This document shows positions 1-6,957 of a DNA stretch of 11,441 nucleotides, piece by piece. Location: the NCBI GenBank assembly GCA_016935715.1, contig JAFGQJ010000048.1, positions 1 to 11,441 on the forward strand, read 5' to 3'. The notes below the pieces were generated by a model. That model saw only the letters and a program-made list of their open reading frames with translations. It was not told the DNA's origin and did not search any database. Source of the DNA: Spirochaetales bacterium. GTDB taxonomy: Bacteria > Spirochaetota > Spirochaetia > SZUA-6 > DRHE01. Position 1 is the stretch's first letter, and each line of letters opens with the position of its first letter. A program made the translations under genes and the position numbers.

Positions 1-1172
1 GCCAGGGGCAGAAAGATCACGTAGGCCAGAGCCGCGCGGCCGGCGGAGAAGGCGACCGAGCCGGCCAGTCCCGCCCCGACGGACAGCAGGAGGATCAGCA
101 GGGCCGCGGAGGCCCACGGCAGGGGCCGCATGAAATCCCCCGACAGCAGGTTGTCCAGCATGGTGGCGTTGATCTCCACTCCGGGGTAGGTTCCGGCCAC
201 CGGGGAAGGGCGAAGGTCGAACAGGCCGGGTGCGGTAAATCCGAAAAAGACGTAGCGGTCTTTCAGCACTTCGGGATCGAGAGGCGGATCCGCTCCCTCC
301 AGCAGCCTCAGCTCGCTCTGCAGCACGGCCGCAGCTCCGTAGGCCTCGTGTGTCTGGGAGGGGCCGCGGTAGCGCAGCAGGACCCGGCCCCTGGAGTCCA
401 CCGGCACGGTGCGCCCGTCGACGAGGAGCCTGCCCCCCTCGATCCGCAGCTCGTGGGCTCCGGGGTTGCCTGCCAGGTAGGTCCCCAGGGCCAGCGACGG
501 AAGGGGACGCCCGTCGAAGAGATTGAACGGCTGTCCCCGTCGGTACACCCCGTCCGGGTCCGCCGTCTGGTGGACGTTGGCCAGCACGCGGGCGCTGGCG
601 GTCAGCTCGGGGATCGGGAAGGTGGCGTAGTCCAGCTCCAGGGCATCCCGCGACTTGTCGCCGCCCTGCTCGAGCCAGGCGTCCAACCCGGAGACGGACA
701 GCGGAGGCTCCGGTACATCCTCCGGCCAGCTCCGCGTTCCGCCCTCCTCCCTGCTGAGGAATACCGCGGCGGCCACCCGGCCGTTCTCCGCCACGGCGGA
801 GGTGAAGCTTTCGTCGTCCCAGACTCCGTAGCCCGAGGCTTCCGTGAACAGCACGTCGAAAGCCAGGGCCCTGGCGCCGCCGCGGCGGCAGAAGTCCGCC
901 ACCAGTGCGTAGGTCTCCCGCGGCCAGGGCCAGGGCAGGGCGTTCTCCGCGGCGGCCCAGTCCAGGCTCTGCTGGTCCAGCAGGATGAGGGCGATCCGGT
1001 CGCTCGCCGGACCCGGCCGGGCGAGCAGCCGCACCCGCCAGTCCCAGGTGCGCCCCTCCAGCCCGTCGAGCAGACCGGGTACGGCCAGGGAGAGAGCCGC
1101 GATCGTCGCCACCAGGCCGATCAGCGCTCCGAGCAGAGCCTTGCGGGCCGTCCGGCCGGATTCTTCGCGCAT
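1..1172 (-). CDS. CHASE2-domain sensor protein, N-terminal part (runs off the window)
   Basis: The minus strand is open from an ATG at 1172 to the window edge, giving 390 codons with no stop, so the gene is truncated here and continues leftward. Residues about 12-32 form an N-terminal TM helix. They are followed by a long extracytoplasmic region typical of CHASE2: RTWDWRVRLL near 41-50, IALILLDQQSLDW near 60-72, WPWPRETY near 81-88 and GARALAFDVLF near 99-109. A second block has YVFFGFTAPGLFDLRP followed by YPGVEINATMLDNLL, and hydrophobic helices then resume in the last 40 or so residues. CHASE2 is an extracytoplasmic sensory domain normally joined to an adenylate/guanylate cyclase, histidine kinase or GGDEF output domain. 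That output lies outside the window, so the enzymatic class is unknown. The start is 6 nt after the M48 stop with only a weak Shine-Dalgarno, which suggests coupled translation as third gene of the operon. Ligand unknown. Confidence 0.87.
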   Translation of the reverse strand, partial: MREESGRTARKALLGALIGLVATIAALSLAVPGLLDGLEGRTWDWRVRLLARPGPASDRIALILLDQQSLDWAAAENALPWPWPRETYALVADFCRRGGARALAFDVLFTEASGYGVWDDESFTSAVAENGRVAAAVFLSREEGGTRSWPEDVPEPPLSVSGLDAWLEQGGDKSRDALELDYATFPIPELTASARVLANVHQTADPDGVYRRGQPFNLFDGRPLPSLALGTYLAGNPGAHELRIEGGRLLVDGRTVPVDSRGRVLLRYRGPSQTHEAYGAAAVLQSELRLLEGADPPLDPEVLKDRYVFFGFTAPGLFDLRPSPVAGTYPGVEINATMLDNLLSGDFMRPLPWASAALLILLLSVGAGLAGSVAFSAGRAALAYVIFLPL

Positions 1173-1178
1173 GGGCTG

Positions 1179-2072
1179 CTACAGCCCGCCCAGGGCAGCC
1201 TGATAGCGGGCCTGGCGCACGGCCGGAGGCGGCGCTGCGGGGGCGGCGGCGAGCACCTTGCGGATCTCGGCGATGCGCACCTCGGGCTCCGGATGCGTCT
1301 TGGCGAAGTCCGGTCCGCCGGGTGTCAGCCGCGTTTCCATCACTTCCAGCATCCGAACCAGGGCGTTGGGATCGTAGCCCACCCGCTGCAGGATCGCGAC
1401 GGCCATGAGGTCGGCCTCCTTCTCGAAGGCACGGGAATAGCCGCTGTTGACCAGGGTGGCGGTGATGTCCGAGATGGAGTCCTCGAACACGGTGGTGAGC
1501 TTGGCCAACTCGTCCGATCCGGCTGTCTGGGCCGAGGCGATGGCCACGCTGGTAAGGGCCGAGGTAACCCGGGATTTTTTGATGGCCTGCAGGCCGTGCT
1601 GCTTCACGACGTGGGCGATCTCGTGGGCCAGGATGGCCGCAACGGTTTCCTCGCTGTCCGCACAGCCCAGCAGCCCCCGGCTCACGAAGATCAGGCCTCC
1701 AGGGGCGGCAAAGGCGTTGATCTCCTGCGAATCCAGGATGAGGAAGTGATACCCGCCGAAGGTCTCCGGTCGGTCGGAGGCCAGTGCCAGGGTGCGGCCT
1801 AGCAGATTGAGGTATTCGTTGGCTCCGGCCTCTGCGTACGGGTCGTACTGGGTCAGGATGGTGGCTCCTACGGCCCTGCCGATGTAGTGCTCCTGCTCGG
1901 GGGTGATGTCCTCGAAGCTCTTCTGCACCGCGGGAGCCGATTTCTGGGCGATCTCGAAAATATCGCCGACCCCCAGGCTCGCGCATCCGATCAGGATGCT
2001 GCCCGTCAGAGCTGCACCGCTCACCGCGATGAGCAGGAGCCGGGCGGTCCGGGATTGACGCCTGGTTTTCAT
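1179..2072 (-). CDS. M48 family metalloprotease, putative lipoprotein
   Basis: A 297-residue protein. It starts with a basic n-region (MKTRRQSRTAR), a hydrophobic stretch and a lipobox LIGC with Cys30, so it is probably lipid-anchored and faces the periplasm. The M48 zinc site is complete: HEIAH at 150-154 with catalytic Glu151, and the downstream EKEAD at 217-221 supplying the third ligand. The substrate-groove region NAFAAPGG (119-126) and the late THPEPEVRI block (259-267) are also typical of M48C/BepA/LoiP-like proteases. No TPR domain follows; the C-terminus is a short Ala/Pro tail, making it a compact form of the family. The expected role is cleavage of misassembled envelope proteins. 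The start at 2072 was chosen over a much longer upstream extension because it begins the signal peptide, has GGGAGG six bases upstream (2079-2084), and overlaps the preceding SH3b stop as ATGA. It is the middle gene of the SH3b-M48-CHASE2 operon. Confidence 0.93.
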   Translation of the reverse strand: MKTRRQSRTARLLLIAVSGAALTGSILIGCASLGVGDIFEIAQKSAPAVQKSFEDITPEQEHYIGRAVGATILTQYDPYAEAGANEYLNLLGRTLALASDRPETFGGYHFLILDSQEINAFAAPGGLIFVSRGLLGCADSEETVAAILAHEIAHVVKQHGLQAIKKSRVTSALTSVAIASAQTAGSDELAKLTTVFEDSISDITATLVNSGYSRAFEKEADLMAVAILQRVGYDPNALVRMLEVMETRLTPGGPDFAKTHPEPEVRIAEIRKVLAAAPAAPPPAVRQARYQAALGGL

Positions 2073-2554
2073 TGGGGTCCTCCCATCGCCGTGTCGAGCT
2101 CTCCCTCGGTGAGGAAGGCGAGCACCTGCTCCGGCGTGACGGTGAAACCGCCCATCCTGTCCACCCAGGTGTAGTCCAGGTTGTTGTCCTGCCTGTACTT
2201 GTTTTCGACCTCCTGGTTGAAGCCCTTTCCGGCCAGGGCTACTTCGCTGCTGGAGGCTCCGGTGTCCACGGTCTGGGACCCGGACTGCAGCACGATCCGC
2301 TTGCCGGTCAGGGCGGAGAGATGCACCCAACCCTGGCCGCCGGCAATACGCACGCGGGCCCAGCCGTTCTGCTCGGCCAGCACGTCGACGCGGTCGCCGT
2401 AGGCCAGAACTGCGAGGATCCTGCCCAGGTAGCTCGGCGTGGCCCGGACCTGGGTTTCCTTGACCGTGACGCTCATCTGCTCGGATGCCTGGGCCGCGGC
2501 CAGAGCCGCAGTGAGCAGGAGAACAGCGAAAACAAAGGCTCGTTTCACATGCAT
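2069..2554 (-). CDS. Exported SH3b-domain protein
   Basis: A 161-residue protein with a cleavable signal peptide (MHVKR, then a leucine/alanine-rich core ending ALAAAQA near 23). A bacterial SH3 (SH3b) domain follows at about 28-82, recognisable from VRATPSYLGRILAVLAYGDRVDVL and NGWARVRI..GQGWVHLSAL. The C-terminal half (about 100-161) carries ALAGKGFNQEVENKY and a tail I cannot assign to a named domain. SH3b domains commonly bind peptidoglycan or proline-containing peptides, so a periplasmic wall-associated or protease-adaptor role is plausible, but this is inference. The start at 2554 is supported by AAGGAG at 2561-2566 six bases upstream and by the signal peptide; an in-frame ATG at 2602 has no such support. 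It is the first gene of the operon, and its stop overlaps the M48 start by 4 bp, implying coupled translation with the protease. Confidence 0.87.
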   Translation of the reverse strand: MHVKRAFVFAVLLLTAALAAAQASEQMSVTVKETQVRATPSYLGRILAVLAYGDRVDVLAEQNGWARVRIAGGQGWVHLSALTGKRIVLQSGSQTVDTGASSSEVALAGKGFNQEVENKYRQDNNLDYTWVDRMGGFTVTPEQVLAFLTEGELDTAMGGPQ

Positions 2555-2560
2555 GATCAG

Positions 2561-2566
2561 CTCCTT
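2561..2566 (-). promoter_or_regulatory. Ribosome binding site of the SH3b gene
   Basis: AAGGAG on the minus strand, separated by six bases (CTGATC) from the ATG at 2554. It decides the start against the upstream in-frame ATG at 2602. Confidence 0.75.
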
Positions 2567-2573
2567 GCCGGGC

Positions 2574-2602
2574 ATTGTACATCGAATCTCCGGCGCTGTC
2601 AC
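2574..2602 (-). promoter_or_regulatory. Candidate sigma70-type promoter for the SH3b-M48-CHASE2 operon
   Basis: Reading the minus strand, GTGACA (2602-2597) is followed by a 17-nt spacer and TACAAT (2579-2574). Each hexamer has 5 of 6 consensus bases at the ideal spacing. Predicted initiation would be near 2567, immediately before the AAGGAG ribosome site, giving a very short leader of about 13 nt before the ATG at 2554. Seen in sequence; activity is inferred. Confidence 0.6.
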
Positions 2603-2671
2603 CCGGCCCGAAGTGCGCCCTGGCCTTCCTTAACTCGGTCATCTGTGCTACCAATGACAGAACTCGAAACC

Positions 2672-3598
2672 ATGAACATGGAAATTTTCGTGCTCGGCAC
2701 CGGCGGCATGATGCCCCTGCCGTCGCGCAGCCTGACCTCCGTGCTGCTGCGCAGGGAGGGAGAGCTGTTTCTCTTCGACTGCGGGGAAGGCACCCAGGTG
2801 TCGCTGCGCCGCCTGGCCCTGCGCTGGAAAAAGATATCGGTCATCTTCGTGTCGCACACCCACGCCGATCATGTCACGGGATTGCCGGGAATCCTGATGC
2901 TGTCCTCCCAGGTGGAGCGCAACGAGCCGCTGTACATCATCGGACCTCCCCGGATCCGGGAATACGTGGAGGCCAGCCGCAGGATCCTCGACATGTACAT
3001 CAACTACGAGATCGTGGTGAAAGAGGTGTCGGGGCAGGAAACGGTGTTCGAGGCAGAGGGCTACAAGGTCCGCTCCTATCCCCTGAATCACACCAAACCC
3101 TGTCTGGCCTACTGCCTGGAGGAGGAGCTGCGCCCCGGCGTGTTCGATCCGGAGGCCGCCGTCGCACTGGGCGTTCCCCGCGGGCCTATGTGGTCGACCC
3201 TGCAGTCCGGTACGGCGGTGCGGCTGGATTCGGGAACGGAAGTTCAGCCCCGACAGGTGATGGGCCCGCAGCGGCCGGGACGAAAGTTCAGCTTCGTCAC
3301 GGACACGACCTGGGTCGCGGGCCTACCGGCTTTCGTAAGCCGTTCGGATCTGCTGATCTGCGAGGGCATGTTCGGCGAGGAGCTGGCGGAGGACGCGGCG
3401 GACAAAAAGCACCTGACCGCGGTGCAGGCAGCGGAAATCGCCCGCCAGGCGGAGGTCGGCCGGCTGGGTCTCATCCACTACAGCCCGCGCTATACCGACC
3501 GGGAGTTGAAGCGGCTGCTTCACCAGGCGAGGAGCATCTTCCCGGCGACCTTTCTCTCCCGTGAGCTCCAGATCATCGACCTGCAGTACCCGGAGTGA
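2672..3598 (+). CDS. rnz: Ribonuclease Z (tRNA 3' processing endonuclease)
   Basis: A 308-residue protein matching the usual 305-310 residue length of short-form RNase Z, the metallo-beta-lactamase-fold enzyme that removes tRNA 3' trailers in the cytoplasm. The zinc motifs are present in order: LFDCGEGTQ at 34-42, the HTHADH motif II at 62-67, NHT with His140, FVTDTT with Asp211, the KKHLTAVQAA block with His247, and LIHYSPRY with His269. The region between His140 and Asp211 holds the family-typical LGVPRGPMWSTLQSG stretch. Three in-frame ATGs are close together (2654, 2672, 2678). I chose 2672 because the family begins almost directly with the MEIFVLGTGG strand; 2678 is equally possible. None has a clear Shine-Dalgarno, so initiation may be weak or unusual. 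It is divergent from the SH3b operon (117 bp between starts) and precedes the ABC operon on the same strand with an 85-bp gap. Confidence 0.93.
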   Translation: MNMEIFVLGTGGMMPLPSRSLTSVLLRREGELFLFDCGEGTQVSLRRLALRWKKISVIFVSHTHADHVTGLPGILMLSSQVERNEPLYIIGPPRIREYVEASRRILDMYINYEIVVKEVSGQETVFEAEGYKVRSYPLNHTKPCLAYCLEEELRPGVFDPEAAVALGVPRGPMWSTLQSGTAVRLDSGTEVQPRQVMGPQRPGRKFSFVTDTTWVAGLPAFVSRSDLLICEGMFGEELAEDAADKKHLTAVQAAEIARQAEVGRLGLIHYSPRYTDRELKRLLHQARSIFPATFLSRELQIIDLQYPE

Positions 3599-3620
3599 GG
3601 CAGCAGTATGCGCCTTTCCC

Positions 3621-3650
3621 TTGACGCCGGCCCGCAGTTGACATTATTTT
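3621..3650 (+). promoter_or_regulatory. Possible promoter for the ABC/Gld-like operon
   Basis: The gap between rnz and the ABC ATPase gene is locally AT-rich. TTGACG (3621-3626) is followed after 18 nt by TATTTT (3645-3650), a moderate sigma70-like match. A perfect TTGACA at 3638-3643 has no acceptable -10 at 17 nt. I see no rho-independent terminator after rnz, so read-through from rnz is also possible. Confidence 0.3.
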
Positions 3651-3683
3651 AGGCACAAATCCGAGAAACGAAGAGGTGAGTTC

Positions 3684-4622
3684 ATGATTGAGGTGAGTAA
3701 CCTCGGCAAGCGGTACGGTTCCCTGGAAGCGGTGAGGGGGGTGAGCTTCTCCATCAATCCCGGCGAAGTGGTCGGACTGCTCGGCCCCAATGGGGCCGGG
3801 AAGACCACGATCATGAAGATCCTTACCTGCTACATGTTTCCGAGCTTCGGCACGGCCACGATCAATGAGTGGGATATCTTCGAAAAACCCCTGGAGATCA
3901 AGAAGCTGGTCGGATACCTGCCGGAGAATGCACCGCTGTACACGGACCTGAACGTCATGGAATACCTCAGCTTCATGGCCGAATCCCGTTCCCTCAAGGG
4001 AGCCCGGAAGGAGCAGCGGATCGAATGGGCCATAGAGGAGTGCGGCCTGCGGAGCGTGGTATACCGGAGCATCGACACGATATCCAAGGGCTACCGGCAG
4101 CGCACGGGACTGGCTCAGGCGATCCTCCATGATCCCGAGATCCTCATCTTCGACGAGCCGACCACCGGGCTGGATCCCAACCAGATCATCGAGATCCGGG
4201 AGCTGATAAAACGCCTCGGGCAGGAGAAAACAGTCATTCTCTCCACCCACATCCTCCAGGAAGTGGAGGCGACCTGCGGCCGGGTGCTGATCCTCAACGA
4301 GGGGCAGATCGTGGCCAAGGGTACCGCGGAAGAGATCAACCGGGAGATGAAGGGGGAGGTCCTGCTGGAAGTGCTGCTCAAGGGAGCCGGGAAACCCTCG
4401 GGCGTAAAATCGGTGCCCGGGGTGCGGGAGCTGCTCCAGGTTTCCTCGCCTGCCGAGGGTCTTCACCGGATCCAGGTGGCGCTGCTTCCCGAATCCGGAG
4501 CCGAGGAAGCGGTGTTCGACTGGGCCGTGGACAGGGGATACAAGATCCTGGCCATGGTGCCCAAGCGCCTCAGTCTGGAAGAGCTGTTCATCAAATTGAC
4601 GCGGGAGGGAAGCGCAAAATGA
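3684..4622 (+). CDS. ABC transporter ATP-binding protein, GldA-like
   Basis: A 312-residue cytoplasmic ABC ATPase. Walker A is GPNGAGKT at 34-41. The Q-loop region reads GYLPEN (77-82) with Glu in place of Gln, as in many ABC-2/GldA-type ATPases. The signature region is SKGYRQR (134-140), Walker B is ILIFDEP (153-159), the D-loop is GLDPNQ (162-167) and the H-loop is His189 in STH. After the ABC domain (about 1-220) comes a 90-residue C-terminal extension ending LSLEELFIKLT, typical of exporters that pair with ABC-2 permeases. It should energise the permease encoded directly downstream. The start has AAGAGGTGAG just upstream (3671-3680), and the stop overlaps the permease start as ATGA. First gene of a four-gene operon with GldF-, GldG- and DUF4340-type partners. 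Substrate unknown. Confidence 0.93.
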   Translation: MIEVSNLGKRYGSLEAVRGVSFSINPGEVVGLLGPNGAGKTTIMKILTCYMFPSFGTATINEWDIFEKPLEIKKLVGYLPENAPLYTDLNVMEYLSFMAESRSLKGARKEQRIEWAIEECGLRSVVYRSIDTISKGYRQRTGLAQAILHDPEILIFDEPTTGLDPNQIIEIRELIKRLGQEKTVILSTHILQEVEATCGRVLILNEGQIVAKGTAEEINREMKGEVLLEVLLKGAGKPSGVKSVPGVRELLQVSSPAEGLHRIQVALLPESGAEEAVFDWAVDRGYKILAMVPKRLSLEELFIKLTREGSAK

Positions 4623-5341
4623 CGAAGAACATCCTGCCAATCATCAAGAAGGAGCTGAGATCCTATTTCAACTCCCCGATCGCCTACATCGTGGTAGTGA
4701 CCTTCCTGGTCTTCTCGAGCATATGGGTCTTCTACCTGCAGACCTTCTTCGCCAGCAACGTGGCCTCCCTCAGGGGCTTCTTTTCCGTCATCCCGATCGT
4801 GTTCATCATCGTGATGCCGGCGCTGACGATGAGGAGCTGGGCGGAGGAGAAGAAGCTCGGCACCATGGAGGTGCTGATGACCCTGCCTTTCAGGGAGAGC
4901 ACGGTGGTGATGGGCAAATTCCTGGCGGCCCTGGCTTTGCTGGCCATCATGGTCGCACTGACCCTTCCCCTTCCCCTGATGCTCGGCAGGTTCGGCAATT
5001 TCGATTGGGGTGAGATCCTTGGACAGTATATCGGGGTCATCCTGCTGGGGGCGGCCGGTATTTCCGTCGGCCTGTTCGTCTCCTCCCTGGTGTCCAATCA
5101 GATCAGCTCTTTCCTGATCAGCCTCTTCGTTCTGCTCGTGCTAACCCTCATCTCGCAGGTCAATCTGGTGTTTCCCCTTCCCCCGTGGGCGGCGGGGATC
5201 GTCAACTTCGTGTCCCTGGGCTACCACTTCTCCAATTTCCAGAGGGGGCTGATCGACACGAGGGATCTGCTGTACTACGCAGTCGTCAGCGCCCTGTTCC
5301 TGTATCTGAACACCAAGACACTCGTATTCAGGAAATGGTAG
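4619..5341 (+). CDS. ABC-2 type permease, GldF-like
   Basis: A 240-residue integral membrane protein with six predicted TM segments at about 21-40, 53-70, 100-120, 135-157, 160-180 and 216-233. Between TM2 and TM3 lies the conserved cytoplasmic stretch RSWAEEKKLGTMEVLMTLP (72-90), diagnostic of the GldF branch of ABC-2 permeases, where it is expected to contact the ATPase. The start at 4619 overlaps the ATPase stop by 4 bp and has GGGAGG at 4603-4608. Family members form the membrane channel of an exporter-like complex with a GldA ATPase and GldG partner; in Bacteroidota this complex is tied to gliding, but homologues occur in many non-gliding bacteria. Function here is unassigned. Confidence 0.91.
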   Translation: MTKNILPIIKKELRSYFNSPIAYIVVVTFLVFSSIWVFYLQTFFASNVASLRGFFSVIPIVFIIVMPALTMRSWAEEKKLGTMEVLMTLPFRESTVVMGKFLAALALLAIMVALTLPLPLMLGRFGNFDWGEILGQYIGVILLGAAGISVGLFVSSLVSNQISSFLISLFVLLVLTLISQVNLVFPLPPWAAGIVNFVSLGYHFSNFQRGLIDTRDLLYYAVVSALFLYLNTKTLVFRKW

Positions 5342-5346
5342 GAGGT
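5341..5346 (+). promoter_or_regulatory. Strong ribosome binding site of the GldG-like gene
   Basis: GGAGGT begins on the last base of the permease TAG stop codon (5339-5341) and lies six bases before the ATG at 5353. It fixes this start against a longer upstream in-frame reading that overlaps the permease. Confidence 0.75.
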
Positions 5347-5352
5347 GGGGAG

Positions 5353-6954
5353 ATGAAAAAACGCGCCGAGATCATACTGTTCGTACTGGGGCTGATTCTC
5401 ATCCTCCTGATCGGCCTGAACGCCAGCAGGTACTTCCTGCGGATCGATTTGACGGAGAACAAGGCGTTCACCATTTCGAAGGTCTCCCGGGAGCTGTTCA
5501 GGGAAATCCCGGATCGGGTGTTCCTGACCTACTACGTGTCGGACAAGTTGAAGTCCCTGTACACCTTCCCGATGCAGATCCAGGACCTGCTGTACGAGTA
5601 CGCCGCCTACTCTCGGGGCAGCATCAAGGTGGAGGTCGTCGACCCGGTGAAGTCGGGGGCTGTGAGCCAGGCGGAGAGCCTCGGTGTATACCCGCAGCAG
5701 ATCGAGGTGATCGAGCAGGATGCGCGCAGCTTCGCCCAGGTGTACACGGGTATCGTCATCCAGTATTTCGACCGCCACGAGACCATACCGGTGGTCTCCC
5801 AGGTGGAATCCCTGGAATACGACCTGACCTCGAGGATCCGGCAGATCGTAACCGAGGAGGAGCGCACGATCGGAATTCTGAGCGGGGACGCCTCGCGGGA
5901 GCTGCGCACGGATTTCAGCACCCTGACGGCGAGCCTGTCGGCGGATTTCTCCGTTCGGCCCGTCGAGCGGGGAGAGGACATACCACAGGATCTGGATGTG
6001 CTGTTCGTGCTCGGAGGCCGGGATCTGGAGGCCTTCGACCTCTTTCCGATAGACCAGTACATCATGCGGGGCGGACAGGCGCTGTTTGCCGTGGAGGGAA
6101 TGGATCTGGATCTGATGCGGGGGATCGTGCCCCGGCAGCTGGAGAATACCGAAATCCTGTCGATGCTGGAACACTACGGCGTTACCGTCCGGCAGGCATT
6201 CGTGCTGGATACCTACGCGAAGAACTTCCGCATCCCGCGGCAGATCTTCGGACAGATCATGTGGGAGGTGATGGAGAAGTACCCCTACTGGATCACGGTG
6301 GCCGACCAGAACGTGTCGCGGGAAAATCCCATAACCGCACGTTTCCAGGGTCTGGATCTTCTCTGGGCCAGCCCATTGGAACTCAGCGAGCGGCCGGGCG
6401 TGCAGGCCGAGGTGCTTCTCAGCACCACCGGGGAAGCCTGGGTCCAGGACGAGGAGCCGTACGAAACCAATCCGCAGAGGGCGGCCATGCTGGAATACAT
6501 GAGCAGGGGAAGCAAGGGCCAGTATCCTCTGGGCGTTGCGCTGCGGGGTACGCTGTCCAGCTACTTCGCGGATCGGGCGATTCCGGAGCGAACGGGGGAG
6601 GAGAGGGACTGGAACCAGGTGGTCGAAGACGGAGAGCAGACGCGGCTCATTGTAATCGGAGACGCCGATTTTGCATCCGAGCTGTATCAGTACAGTGGCG
6701 GGAATTACAACATGGAATTCCTGGCCAACGCGGCGGAGTGGCTGAGCAACTCGGAGGACCTGCTGGAAATCAAGACCCGCGTGGCCCGGGACATGCGGCT
6801 CGACAAAATCCAGGATCCCGAGGCTCGACTGAGAGCCGCGGTGTTTACCCAGATGTTCAATCTGATCGTGATTCCCCTGGCGGTGGTGGCATTCGGAGTG
6901 CTGCGCTTGATTCTGCGGCGGCGAAAGGTTGCCGTCAGGGAACAGGAGGGTTAG
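5353..6954 (+). CDS. GldG-family ABC transporter auxiliary protein
   Basis: A 533-residue membrane-anchored protein. An N-terminal TM helix at about 7-22 is followed by the GldG hallmark LRIDLTENKAFTISKVS (29-44), then a large extracytoplasmic region. Within it, a DPVKSGAVSQAESLGV segment near 97-112 and the VESLEYDLTSRIRQIV segment near 151-166 match the family pattern. A later VIGDADFASE block resembles the second half of the ABC-auxiliary/GldG domain. A C-terminal TM helix (about 503-521) ends in the basic RRRK. The topology of one helix at each end with a large soluble body between is the GldG architecture. The start at 5353 follows GGAGGT. It is third in the operon, 11 nt after the permease stop and 3 nt before the DUF4340 gene. 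It probably forms the outer face of the exporter complex; its ligand is unknown. Confidence 0.88.
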   Translation: MKKRAEIILFVLGLILILLIGLNASRYFLRIDLTENKAFTISKVSRELFREIPDRVFLTYYVSDKLKSLYTFPMQIQDLLYEYAAYSRGSIKVEVVDPVKSGAVSQAESLGVYPQQIEVIEQDARSFAQVYTGIVIQYFDRHETIPVVSQVESLEYDLTSRIRQIVTEEERTIGILSGDASRELRTDFSTLTASLSADFSVRPVERGEDIPQDLDVLFVLGGRDLEAFDLFPIDQYIMRGGQALFAVEGMDLDLMRGIVPRQLENTEILSMLEHYGVTVRQAFVLDTYAKNFRIPRQIFGQIMWEVMEKYPYWITVADQNVSRENPITARFQGLDLLWASPLELSERPGVQAEVLLSTTGEAWVQDEEPYETNPQRAAMLEYMSRGSKGQYPLGVALRGTLSSYFADRAIPERTGEERDWNQVVEDGEQTRLIVIGDADFASELYQYSGGNYNMEFLANAAEWLSNSEDLLEIKTRVARDMRLDKIQDPEARLRAAVFTQMFNLIVIPLAVVAFGVLRLILRRRKVAVREQEG

Positions 6955-6957
6955 CCA

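Noticed and set aside
348..1802. Long plus-strand reading frame (484 codons) across the CHASE2 and M48 genes
   Set aside because: Low-complexity Gly/Arg/Gln-rich translation with no domain, lying antisense to two clear protein families; a GC-rich shadow frame.
3638..3643. Perfect TTGACA as -35 element upstream of the ABC operon
   Set aside because: The base positions 16-18 nt downstream hold no -10-like hexamer.
3684..4622. Non-canonical ABC signature (SKGYR) and Glu in the Q-loop as possible novelty
   Set aside because: Both are, as I recall, usual in GldA/ABC-2 type ATPases, so they identify the subfamily and do not indicate loss of function.
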